Assembly (NCBI GenBank): GCA_016784025.1
Contig: JADHVL010000001.1
Location: 137,753-201,752, forward strand
DNA: 64,000 nt
Direction: 5' to 3'
Source: Fidelibacterota bacterium
GTDB lineage: Bacteria > Fidelibacterota > UBA8477 > JABMPR01
Notes under the pieces: model-generated
What the model saw: only the letters and a program-made list of their open reading frames with translations
Database searches by the model: none
Told to the model about the DNA's origin: nothing
Shown: piece after piece, positions 44,423 to 54,808 of the stretch
Layout: every line of letters begins with the position of its first letter
Numbering within the stretch: the stretch's first letter is position 1
Translations under genes and position numbers: made by a program

Positions 44423-45769
44423 TTAGGCTATTAGTCGTTTAACCTCAGCGAGAGCCTTATCACAGATCTCACCTGTCAATCCTTTGACATAGGTCTCAAT
44501 GGTCTCAGCCTCAATCCCGGCTTCCGTCATCATCTCAACCATTTCAGCATAACTCATTCTCTTGCCGCGGGTTTGCTTCTTCAAATGATCATAGCCATCT
44601 GAGCAACCGCGATCACGTTCGACAAGTTGGACAAGTTCAGAGAAAAACTGACCATTATTGGCCAGCTCTTCATCCATCTTGGCATCGTTGATGAGAATAT
44701 CACCCGTTCCGCGTTGAGCATAGATCAAAGCTAATACAATATGTCCAAAAGCGGTTCCGATATTGCGCTTGACAGTTGAATCTGTGAGATCTCGTTGGAG
44801 TCTGGTTTTCATCAATTTCTGGCTGAAAAAGGTGAGTAAACTTTCGGCGAGCTGAGCATTACCTTCAGAATTTTCAAATTTGATGGGATTTATTTTATGA
44901 GGCATGGTTGAAGAACCGATGGAAGATGCATCAGCTTTCTGGTATAAGTATGCCAACATAAAGTAGGTCCAGATGTTCTGATCATAATCGATGAGAAGGC
45001 CACTCAGTCTTTTAACTGAATCAAGAAGGATTGCATAGGTGTCCCCAGGCATGATCTGTAGGCTGAAAAGGGTATGTTCCAGGCCAAGCTCTTCAACCAC
45101 TTCACGAGTTAATTCAAACCAATCTACATCAGGATAAGTACCTACAAAGGCATTCAAGTTTCCTGTGGCCCCAAGAATTTTACCCTGGATGTTCAGCTCC
45201 TTTAACTCAGAGTACATTTTGGCAAATCTAAGGCTGTAAAGGGCCAGTTCTTTGCCCATGGTGGTTGGGGTTGCGACTTCACCATGGGTGCGACCGATCA
45301 TGCGTCTGTCCCGATTGTCACTGGCAAGTCCCGAAAGTTCACTGATAAGATCCTTGAGATGTTTCAGGAGAATATCTCTGGCAGCCACCATCATGAGACC
45401 ATGTGATAGATTATTTACATCTTCAGAGGTCAAGCCGAAATGAACATAAGGCTTCACTTTGTCAGGAAGCTGGTCCTTGATAAATTCTATAACTGCAGCC
45501 ACATCATGTTTTGTACGGGCTTCTATTTCTTTTACAGATTGTAAATCCTTGGTGTTAATGTCCGTGTAAATGGACATATAGCTTTCTTTCCACCAATCCT
45601 CACGACCTGTGGCTTTTAGAAAAGCTTTCAAATAGACCAATTCAACATGGATTCGTTCTCGGATCAAACGGCTTTCAGAAAATGCATCCTGAACTTCTTG
45701 AAGATCACTGGCGTAGCGACCATCAAGGGGTGATAGATTGAAAAGTGTTTCAGAAGACAATGGTTTCAT
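44423..45769 (-). CDS. purB: Adenylosuccinate lyase
   Basis: Acts twice in purine synthesis, cleaving SAICAR and adenylosuccinate. The 448 residues from MKPLSSETLFNLSPLDGRY match the E. coli-type subfamily. The signature SSTMPHKINPIKFENSEGN with the flexible catalytic loop is present, as is GRTHGEVATPTTMGKE. The start at 45769 lies 20 bases inside purA and is preceded by GAAAGGA. An open frame extends 75 codons further upstream but that part is shadow sequence inside purA. Last gene of the guaB-purA-purB group. Confidence 0.93.
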   Translation of the reverse strand: MKPLSSETLFNLSPLDGRYASDLQEVQDAFSESRLIRERIHVELVYLKAFLKATGREDWWKESYMSIYTDINTKDLQSVKEIEARTKHDVAAVIEFIKDQLPDKVKPYVHFGLTSEDVNNLSHGLMMVAARDILLKHLKDLISELSGLASDNRDRRMIGRTHGEVATPTTMGKELALYSLRFAKMYSELKELNIQGKILGATGNLNAFVGTYPDVDWFELTREVVEELGLEHTLFSLQIMPGDTYAILLDSVKRLSGLLIDYDQNIWTYFMLAYLYQKADASSIGSSTMPHKINPIKFENSEGNAQLAESLLTFFSQKLMKTRLQRDLTDSTVKRNIGTAFGHIVLALIYAQRGTGDILINDAKMDEELANNGQFFSELVQLVERDRGCSDGYDHLKKQTRGKRMSYAEMVEMMTEAGIEAETIETYVKGLTGEICDKALAEVKRLIA

Positions 45770-47027
45770 TCCTTTCAGGTCCATGTGAGAGAATGGTAAT
45801 GGGTATTTCGACAAAATCTTCAATAAATTTAATATAGGTCTGGATGCTCTCAGGAAGATCTGCTTTTGATTTCCCCTGTAATTTTGCCCACTCATCCTTA
45901 CTGAGATCAGCAATGTAAGGAATATCAGTATATATGGGTTCAACCAGTTCCAGGGTAGGAGCATCTGCTGGGAAATAGTCAATTCCTTTCCCATTAATTT
46001 TATAACCGGTACAAGCTTTTATGCCATTTACCAGAGCGAGGGTATCAATCTTGGTCATTGCCAGCTCTTGTATACCTGATATCCGTATAGCGTATCGCAG
46101 AGCATATAGATCAAGATGTCCAACTCGTCGGGGCCGACCAGTTGTGGCACCGTACTCATGACCGGCTTCTCTCAGGTTTGTCGCTGCATCACCATCCAAT
46201 TCAGTAGGAAAGGGACCTTCACCAACACGCGTGGTATACGCTTTTGTGATTCCCAGAATTCTGATGGGCACTCCAGGAATAGCACCGCCTCCTACAAAGG
46301 CTGCAGCGGCCAGTGTGGAACTGGAAGTGACAAAGGGATAGGTGCCATAGTTTAAATCAAGCAAGGTTCCCTGGGCCCCCTCAAATAGAACCTGCTTTCC
46401 AGAATTGCTGGCAATACGTACCAGATCTTCAGTATCGGTGACATACTCTTTAAAGTCTGAACCGAAGGAAGCGTATTCCTGTGATACACTTTCACAATAA
46501 TCCTTAAACTCAGACTCCGAGAATATCCCGTCAGTAACCAGGATATCTCGAACATCTCTCAGTGATTTTTTGATGCGATCAATGGCATCATCAGCGATAA
46601 TATCAAGGATTCTTAAATTGATTCGGGAAGCTTTTTGGGAATAGGTGGGACCGATACCACGACCTGTAGTTCCAATTTTGCCACCCTCTTTGGCATCAAT
46701 CAACTGATGGTGAGGAAAAATCACATGGGCTCTGGCACTGATTTGTAATTTGGGAGCGTGGCCGCTGTCAGTGAAAGATTTGATTTCCTCCAGAAGATCC
46801 TTGGGGTTGATGACTACTCCGGTTCCCAGGATACATTGCTTATTGTGGAGCATTCCTGAGGGCATGTAATGAAATTTATAAGTTTCACCGGCATGCATAA
46901 CCGTGTGACCTGCATTTCCACCTCCATTGAAGCGTACCACAAGATCACTCTGTTCAGCCAGTACATCAACTAGCTTACCTTTACCTTCATCACCCCACTG
47001 AGCACCAACAACGATGGTGTTTTTCAT
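45750..47027 (-). CDS. purA: Adenylosuccinate synthetase
   Basis: GTP-dependent conversion of IMP and aspartate to adenylosuccinate, the AMP branch. The 425-residue length is normal. The P-loop GDEGKGK is at 12-18, and the GNAGHTV, EGAQGTLLD and TTTGRPRRVG-type motifs follow (here ATTGRPRRVG). A good ribosome site, AGAGGAGAAAGC, precedes the ATG. A 12-codon reading frame ends exactly over this start. It overlaps purB by 20 bases at its end. Confidence 0.97.
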   Translation of the reverse strand: MKNTIVVGAQWGDEGKGKLVDVLAEQSDLVVRFNGGGNAGHTVMHAGETYKFHYMPSGMLHNKQCILGTGVVINPKDLLEEIKSFTDSGHAPKLQISARAHVIFPHHQLIDAKEGGKIGTTGRGIGPTYSQKASRINLRILDIIADDAIDRIKKSLRDVRDILVTDGIFSESEFKDYCESVSQEYASFGSDFKEYVTDTEDLVRIASNSGKQVLFEGAQGTLLDLNYGTYPFVTSSSTLAAAAFVGGGAIPGVPIRILGITKAYTTRVGEGPFPTELDGDAATNLREAGHEYGATTGRPRRVGHLDLYALRYAIRISGIQELAMTKIDTLALVNGIKACTGYKINGKGIDYFPADAPTLELVEPIYTDIPYIADLSKDEWAKLQGKSKADLPESIQTYIKFIEDFVEIPITILSHGPERNETIVF

Positions 47028-47062
47028 GCTTTCTCCTCTTGAAAAAACATCGTTTTTTTCAT
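47024..47062 (-). CDS. Possible 12-residue leader peptide before purA
   Basis: An ATG-started frame encodes MKKTMFFQEEKA and stops at a TGA that overlaps the purA start (ATGA). It covers the purA ribosome site. It has no clear ribosome site of its own. It also lies within an AT-rich inverted repeat (CGTTTTTTT...AAAAAAACG, about 47051-47083). It may be chance; if real it would couple purA translation to the leader. Confidence 0.2.
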   Translation of the reverse strand: MKKTMFFQEEKA

Positions 47063-47105
47063 GGCTTCCTGTTGAAAAAAACGGATTAGAAAATTTATCA
47101 ATTAT

Positions 47106-48805
<1,700 letters not shown>

Positions 48806-49963
48806 ATGATGCAAAACCCAAAGCCATTATCTCTATATATCCATGTGCCCTTTTGTAAGGCAAACTGTACCTATTGTGATTTTTATTCTGTTGTGGGACG
48901 GGAAAAATCTATCCCGGTCTATCTATATAGCATTCTAAAAGAGATTGAGCAGAAAACGCGTGAGTTGGACTTGTCCCAGCATTACTTGGATACCATCTTT
49001 TTCGGAGGCGGCACTCCAAATCTTCTGGAACCAAAGTATCTCGGCCAATTGCTGGAAGCGCTCCTTAACCTTGCTCACTCAGGGGAGGACATGGAGATCG
49101 GGATGGAAATCAATCCGGGGGAAGCCAGTCTGGAGCATCTCAAAGCCTACAAAGCTCTGGGCATCAATAGAGTCAGCATCGGCATGCAAAGCTTTCAACC
49201 TCACCTGCTTACATTTATGAGCCGCATTCATTCTGTAGAGAAGAGCTTTTCTACATATGATGATGTTCGCAGAGCGGGATTTAAAAATGTGAGTGGAGAT
49301 TTGATTTTTGCTGTCCCTGGACAGACCCGTGAAGAATGGGTTGGCGATTTGGAGCGACTGGTTGGCATCCAACCCGAACATATATCCACATATTCGCTAA
49401 CTGTGGAAGAAGGAACCGCCCTGCACAGGTGGGTAGAGGCTGGCCATGTCAAGATGCTGGAGGAAACAGTGGACAATGGGATGTACGACTGGGGTCGAGA
49501 TTTCCTGGAAAAATCAGGCTACCCTAACTATGAAATTTCAAATCATGCCAAGCCTGGCTATGAATGTCGTCACAATCTGAATTATTGGACAGGTGTGGAT
49601 TATTTGGGCTTTGGACCAGCTGCTCATTCCTTTTTCGGGGGACGTAGATCCTGGAACATCCGAAACCTGGATGCCTACATGTCTGATGTTATGAATTCAG
49701 GCACAGGAGAAGGTGATTCAGAAATAATATCAAAATCCATGGCCCGCAATGAGATGATTCTCACTAGATTGAGACTCACTCAGGGTTTGAGCTTGGAGGA
49801 ATTCTCAAAGATTTATGGTGAGAATTTGCTCCAGACAAAAAAAGAGATGTTGGAAAAGTGGACCGGCAAGGTCATGGTCTCAGATGGTTTTTTGAAGATT
49901 ACGCAGGAGGGCAGGGCATTAACCGATGAGATCAGCTCCGATTTGATGTCACTTACTCTCTAG
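48806..49963 (+). CDS. hemW: HemW-like radical SAM protein
   Basis: A 385-residue radical-SAM protein. The cluster motif C17-x3-C21-x2-C24 (PFCKANCTYCDFYS) is followed by FFGGGTPNLLE and IGMEINPGEAS, typical of HemW. HemW inserts haem into acceptor enzymes and lacks the coproporphyrinogen oxidase residues of HemN. The usual extra cysteine right after the motif (CxxxCxxCxC) is absent here (CDF), as in HemW. The HemN_C helical domain follows. A neighbouring oxygen-independent heme pathway is not visible. Confidence 0.88.
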   Translation: MMQNPKPLSLYIHVPFCKANCTYCDFYSVVGREKSIPVYLYSILKEIEQKTRELDLSQHYLDTIFFGGGTPNLLEPKYLGQLLEALLNLAHSGEDMEIGMEINPGEASLEHLKAYKALGINRVSIGMQSFQPHLLTFMSRIHSVEKSFSTYDDVRRAGFKNVSGDLIFAVPGQTREEWVGDLERLVGIQPEHISTYSLTVEEGTALHRWVEAGHVKMLEETVDNGMYDWGRDFLEKSGYPNYEISNHAKPGYECRHNLNYWTGVDYLGFGPAAHSFFGGRRSWNIRNLDAYMSDVMNSGTGEGDSEIISKSMARNEMILTRLRLTQGLSLEEFSKIYGENLLQTKKEMLEKWTGKVMVSDGFLKITQEGRALTDEISSDLMSLTL

Positions 49964-49972
49964 AAATATCTT

Positions 49973-51409
49973 TTAATCCAGATTGATAGTAATGGATTGT
50001 TCCTGGTGCACCAGGACAGTTCCAGGATGTGCCCCTTTGGCTTTACTGAGGTGTTTACGTTGACAATATTGGACAACCACTACACCTGAATGCTTGGCCT
50101 TGGAATTCCGTGCAGCATGTTCAGCTGCAGCTATAATGTCAATGTGCTGTGGAGTCTGGCTCCCCGTACGAAGGACAACGTGAGATCCCCTGACCTTGCG
50201 AGCATGAAACCACCAGTCATTCTTATTTGCCACTTTGAAGGTGAGGGTGTCATTATCCTGTGAACTGCGACCTACAAGAATGTCAAATCCACCTGGAGAC
50301 TGATACTTTTTATAGGGTTTGCGGTCCACTTGCTGCTTTCCTGAGCGATTAAGAGATTCTCCATGTTCCTGGAGGAAATTCAACAAATGTTTATCATCAG
50401 GATGATCTGAGAGTTGCTCAAGAGCCTTAATATCCGCGATAACAGTGGCAAGTACACCCTCCAACTGGTCCAACTTACCCTGATATTTGCGGATTTTTTT
50501 GGCTGTAGATTTTATGACCTGATGAAGAGGAACATTATCTTCAACCTGGATGGTGAGGTCCCGTTCTGTTGGCGAAAGCTCAGCTGGGATGGTGAGCAGG
50601 CCATCCGTGCCGCTCATCCCCATGGCAAGTCCGATTTGAAGTGCCTGGAGTTTTTTCTGTAAAACAGGCCATGTCCTGGCTTCAACCAATTCTGATTCGA
50701 TTTTCCCCGCTTTGCTCTTCCAGCGTTTCAATACAGTGCGTGCTGTTTTCTGGAGAGAGGCGGTGGTGGTCTCTTTTGGCTTATTACCCCGTTTTAAAAC
50801 ATCTATGGTAAATTCACTTATATTCATTTCTGAAGTATCATCTCCAGGACCAAAAATGATTGAATTATTTTCCCAATCCATTGATAACCCATCTTTTGCA
50901 GCTATTAGTTGATTGTGTGTAACACCTGTCCCCGGGATGGATGGGGGAAGCTTGTCCATTGGGTTCAACCAATTATCACTGATGGGAGGGCGTTCATCCT
51001 GTTTTAGAAAGCTATCCAGGAGTAATCCACCTGATAAGTAGTAAACATTATTGGCCCCTGGATAAGACCCTAGAATGAGTTCATTACCGTGGTTTAAGTC
51101 CATCCTCAATAGCCGATCTTGAGCGTGAATAGCGATGCTGCGAACTTCTGATTTAGAAGATATCTTACGGAGAACCTCAACCCTTTTTCGAGGTAGAGAA
51201 GCGGACTGTGAAGAGGTGATAGTGACCTGATTGCCCTTTTTCTCCCACGAGAGTAAGAATATCTTATCTTTATCCAGGAATTGAATATCCAAACGACCTT
51301 TTCTGTAGGTATAGGTAAGACCCAGCGTACGACCTCTGAGCTGTTTGTCCAGATGTTGCATCCAGAGCCATAAAGCAGGCCATGATCTTATGAAATTTTG
51401 TGGTTCCAC
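49973..51409 (-). CDS. RqcH/NFACT family protein
   Basis: A 478-residue member of the Rqc2/RqcH family, shorter than typical (about 560-580). The N-terminal NFACT-N part begins with LDKQLRGRTLGLTYTYRKG. A helical coiled-coil middle follows (about 205-330). The C-terminal NFACT-R domain has DILVGRSSQDNDTLTFKVA, DWWFHARKVRGSHVVL and GVVVVQYCQRKHLSK. RqcH adds alanine tails to stalled nascent chains on 50S subunits. The start is a GTG with weak ribosome site; a stop lies four codons upstream, so no longer version exists in this frame. Whether the shortened N-terminus is functional is unclear. Confidence 0.8.
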   Translation of the reverse strand: MEPQNFIRSWPALWLWMQHLDKQLRGRTLGLTYTYRKGRLDIQFLDKDKIFLLSWEKKGNQVTITSSQSASLPRKRVEVLRKISSKSEVRSIAIHAQDRLLRMDLNHGNELILGSYPGANNVYYLSGGLLLDSFLKQDERPPISDNWLNPMDKLPPSIPGTGVTHNQLIAAKDGLSMDWENNSIIFGPGDDTSEMNISEFTIDVLKRGNKPKETTTASLQKTARTVLKRWKSKAGKIESELVEARTWPVLQKKLQALQIGLAMGMSGTDGLLTIPAELSPTERDLTIQVEDNVPLHQVIKSTAKKIRKYQGKLDQLEGVLATVIADIKALEQLSDHPDDKHLLNFLQEHGESLNRSGKQQVDRKPYKKYQSPGGFDILVGRSSQDNDTLTFKVANKNDWWFHARKVRGSHVVLRTGSQTPQHIDIIAAAEHAARNSKAKHSGVVVVQYCQRKHLSKAKGAHPGTVLVHQEQSITINLD

Positions 51410-51591
51410 GCTGGTAACCTAAGTGATTTCTGAGAGATGTGAACGGTTTTCCATCCCAATCTGCGAGAATATCCCTCTCAAACTCTTGACACAGCTCCAT
51501 GAATTCAGTCTCGCTTGAATGCATAACTTGAATATCTTATAGAACGTTCAATAATTAATCCTGGGCAGGATTCAAATGAAGTGAGACCCTA

Positions 51592-53778
51592 ATGAAACCA
51601 AATCATACTTTTGCTGATGGAAATACAACATCCATCCTTGACAATCTGAATACGGCAGTATTTCGTGCAAATCTGGATGGATCAGCGTCAATTATTGATG
51701 TGAATCCAGCCTTTATCAAGATGTTTGGCTATAAAGACAAAACAGAAATTGAATCCATATCCATCGTTGATTTCTATGTAGATCCAGCAGATAGAATTGA
51801 GATGAGGAATGAACTTACATCACAGGGAAACATTCGAAATCGAGAAATGCTTTTTAAAAGAAAAGACGGCTCCGTCTTTCCGGGACGAGTCTCGTCTGTG
51901 TTGGTTAAAGATTCTAAGGGAAAGAGTTTGTTTATAGATGGCGTCGTGGATGATATTTCAGAACTCAAAGCTAAAGAGGAGGAATTATTAGCAGAACAGA
52001 AGGTCTTTTTTAGTGGACCCGTTGTTTTAATCCAATGGCCAGTGCACGAAAATGAAGCTTTGATCAATATCTCAGAAAATGTTGTAGACTTGCTAGGATA
52101 TGAAACTTCAGATTTTTTGGACGGGAAAATTCTCTATCCTGATCTGGTCCATGAGGAGGATAAACCAGAATTACAGAACCACATCAGATCGATACTGGCT
52201 GGTGGTTCTGATATCATGCTGGTACATCCCTATCGATTGAGGAGAAAGACTGGAGATTATATCTGGGTTCAGGACTATGCTTTCGTTCAGCGAGATTCAA
52301 CGGGCAAAGCCGTTGGAATTCTGGGATACATATATGATGTAACGGACTTGCAGGTTTCTCAGCGGGAATCTGTGGAAAAAGAGCAGCGTCTCAGAGATCT
52401 GGTTGAAAATTCTCCGACTGGAATATTGAGAATCAATGGTGAAGGAAATATCGTCGAGGTGAATCAAAGAATGGTGGATATGCTGGGTTCTCCTTCCAAG
52501 GAGGCCACCCAAAAGTTTAATATGTTCAATTTTCAACCCCTCGTTGATGCTGGGATTACTGGAAAATTCCAGGAAGCCATATCGGAAAACAAAATCATTT
52601 CATTTGCCGGGGAGTATGATTCGAATTGGGGCAAAAATATACATTTCAAACTCATTATATCACCTGTTCTGGATGCAGAGGGTCAGGTAATTGGCGCTCA
52701 GGCAAATATGGAAGATGTTTCCAAAGCCTTTCTAGCTGAAGCAGATAAACGTGAGCTTCAAAAGATCCAGCTCGAAGAACGTAGGATTTTCATGGCGGGC
52801 CCTATCATGATCATCAAATGGGCTTACTCTGCTGATGATCCAGTCTTATCGGTGAGTGAAAATGTTGAGCAAATACTGGGCTATACTGCCAAAGAATTTA
52901 TGAGTAGTGAGATGGTGCCTTCAAAACTGATTCACCCCGATGATTTAGAGAAAGTGCGATCAAGTACACATGACGCCATGGGCAGAGGGGAAAGCGCTTT
53001 CGAGCTAGCGCCCTATAGACTAAAGAAGAAAGATGGTAATTACATTTGGGTAAGTGATTATAGTACCGTCAGCACAAGTTCTGATGGAAAATCTTTATAC
53101 TTCTCAGATCTCGTATGGGATGTTACATCAAGGATACAGATACTCAATGAGTTAAAGACTGCCCTGAAAGACCAGGAATTTCTGCTTCGAGAGATTCACC
53201 ATCGTGTAAAAAACAATATGCAGGTCATCATTAGCCTCCTCAACATTCAGGCTGAATATTCAAGCAATGAGCAATTGTCTGAAATTTTTAGTGCTACCCA
53301 AAACCGGATTAGAAGCATGGCATTGGTTCATGATAAACTTTTTAAATCGAAGCAAATGTCGGCAGTTGATTTTGGAAGTTACATCAATTCATTGGTCCTC
53401 GAACTTAAATACTTCTATGGGATCGATACCCCCCGAATAAATATTCATCAAAAAATAGACGATATAAAGCTAGATATATCTAAGGCAATCCCATGTGGAT
53501 TAATTGTGAACGAACTGGTGACGAATTCCATGAAATATGCCTTCCCGGATAAGCGGGAAGGGGGTATTTGGATTTCTGCAGGTCCAATTGGTGATAATAA
53601 AGCAAAGATTGAGATTAAGGACAATGGTGTTGGGCTGGGGGAGGACCTGGTATTCGAAGAAACCAAGTCCATGGGGTTACGTATCGTAAGAATTTTGACG
53701 GAGCAGTTAGGTGGGACCATGGAAATCAACACGGAGAAGGGGTCTTCCTTTTCGCTTACCTTTGATCTTATGGATTGA
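51592..53778 (+). CDS. Multi-PAS sensor kinase, HisKA_2 type
   Basis: A 728-residue soluble kinase with no membrane segment. About four PAS/PAC modules cover 10-510 (for example FVQRDSTGKAVGILGYIYDV and GNYIWVSDYSTVS). A HisKA_2 domain follows with phosphoacceptor H536 or H537 (REIHHRVKNNMQVI), then an HATPase domain (VNELVTNSMKYAFPD, DNGVGLGEDL, GLRIVRILTEQLGG). The signal is probably cytoplasmic: redox, light or ligand through PAS. No response regulator is adjacent, so the partner must be elsewhere. PAS modules 2 and 4 are similar to each other (FFSGPVVLIQW and IFMAGPIMIIKW), suggesting an internal duplication. Confidence 0.92.
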   Translation: MKPNHTFADGNTTSILDNLNTAVFRANLDGSASIIDVNPAFIKMFGYKDKTEIESISIVDFYVDPADRIEMRNELTSQGNIRNREMLFKRKDGSVFPGRVSSVLVKDSKGKSLFIDGVVDDISELKAKEEELLAEQKVFFSGPVVLIQWPVHENEALINISENVVDLLGYETSDFLDGKILYPDLVHEEDKPELQNHIRSILAGGSDIMLVHPYRLRRKTGDYIWVQDYAFVQRDSTGKAVGILGYIYDVTDLQVSQRESVEKEQRLRDLVENSPTGILRINGEGNIVEVNQRMVDMLGSPSKEATQKFNMFNFQPLVDAGITGKFQEAISENKIISFAGEYDSNWGKNIHFKLIISPVLDAEGQVIGAQANMEDVSKAFLAEADKRELQKIQLEERRIFMAGPIMIIKWAYSADDPVLSVSENVEQILGYTAKEFMSSEMVPSKLIHPDDLEKVRSSTHDAMGRGESAFELAPYRLKKKDGNYIWVSDYSTVSTSSDGKSLYFSDLVWDVTSRIQILNELKTALKDQEFLLREIHHRVKNNMQVIISLLNIQAEYSSNEQLSEIFSATQNRIRSMALVHDKLFKSKQMSAVDFGSYINSLVLELKYFYGIDTPRINIHQKIDDIKLDISKAIPCGLIVNELVTNSMKYAFPDKREGGIWISAGPIGDNKAKIEIKDNGVGLGEDLVFEETKSMGLRIVRILTEQLGGTMEINTEKGSSFSLTFDLMD

Positions 53779-53796
53779 GCATAGCCGAAATAGCCC

Positions 53797-54807
53797 ATGA
53801 TTAAAGTTCTCTTTTTTGCCGACTCCCATCTTGGTTTTGACTTCCCCATTCGACCGAGAATCCATCGCAGAAGAAGGGGCTGGGATTTCTTCAAGAACTA
53901 TCAGCTCATTTTGGATACTGCAGTAGAGGAGGGAGTGGATGCTTTGGTGCACGGTGGTGATGTTTTTTTTCGATCAAAGATCCCTTTACCAATTATTCAA
54001 AAAGCATACGAACCGTTGCTACCCGTATTAGAGCATGGAATTCACATGTTCTTTGTGCCTGGTAATCATGAACGCTCCAGATTGCCTGCATCACCTGTCT
54101 TTCATCATAATAATTTCCATCTTTTTGATCGGCCCCGATCATTTTCATTTGATTTGAACGGCTTGAAGACAACCTGGGGCGGTTTTCCAAATATCCGTCA
54201 CCAGGTGCAGAAAGAATTTCCAAACCATCTGGATCTGATCGGGTTTGAAAAAGAATCTGAAGCACTAAAAATCCTATGCATGCATCAGTCCATTGAGGAT
54301 GCTGTTGTGGGAGCGCAAAATTATACTTTTAGAAAAGGACCGGATGTGGTGGGTCGGGATCAATTCCCAGACTATTTGAATCTGGTGCTAAGTGGGCATA
54401 TTCATCGGCAGCAAATATTGAGAAGCAGGACGGGTACACCACTCATTTATTCAGGTTCTATTGAGCGAACTTCATTTGCGGAGCGGTTGGAGACGAAAGG
54501 TTTCTTCATTTTAAACCTGTCAAAAGATGATATTAATTGGGAGTTTCGTCCCCTACCTGCTCGTCCCATGCATGAAATGGTGCTCGCATCGAATATTTTG
54601 GACAGGCAAAATCTCGTCAGATACATCCTGGATCAGTCTGAGAAAATTCCAGATGATGCCATATTTCGAATTAGAAGCGGTGATGAGAAGCAACTCGAAA
54701 TTCTCAAAATAGCTGATTTGCGAAATGTGTTGCCGGAGAGCATGAACATTGAGCTCCTTCCTCCAGTAGGCAAAACCCGTTACACCTGGTCTGCGTATTC
54801 GGATTAG
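53797..54807 (+). CDS. Mre11/SbcD-like metallophosphoesterase
   Basis: A 336-residue phosphoesterase of the DNA repair exonuclease branch. All five metal-site motifs are visible: D9-x-H11 (FADSHLG), GGDVFFRS, VPGNHERSR, CMHQSIE and LSGHIHRQQ. The SbcD-like capping region follows. No SbcC/Rad50 gene is adjacent; instead, a UvrC-like nuclease gene starts 1 base after the stop. A role in DNA end processing or repair is inferred. A YbgI-like or other calcineurin-type function cannot be excluded. Confidence 0.82.
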   Translation: MIKVLFFADSHLGFDFPIRPRIHRRRRGWDFFKNYQLILDTAVEEGVDALVHGGDVFFRSKIPLPIIQKAYEPLLPVLEHGIHMFFVPGNHERSRLPASPVFHHNNFHLFDRPRSFSFDLNGLKTTWGGFPNIRHQVQKEFPNHLDLIGFEKESEALKILCMHQSIEDAVVGAQNYTFRKGPDVVGRDQFPDYLNLVLSGHIHRQQILRSRTGTPLIYSGSIERTSFAERLETKGFFILNLSKDDINWEFRPLPARPMHEMVLASNILDRQNLVRYILDQSEKIPDDAIFRIRSGDEKQLEILKIADLRNVLPESMNIELLPPVGKTRYTWSAYSD

Positions 54808-54808
54808 T

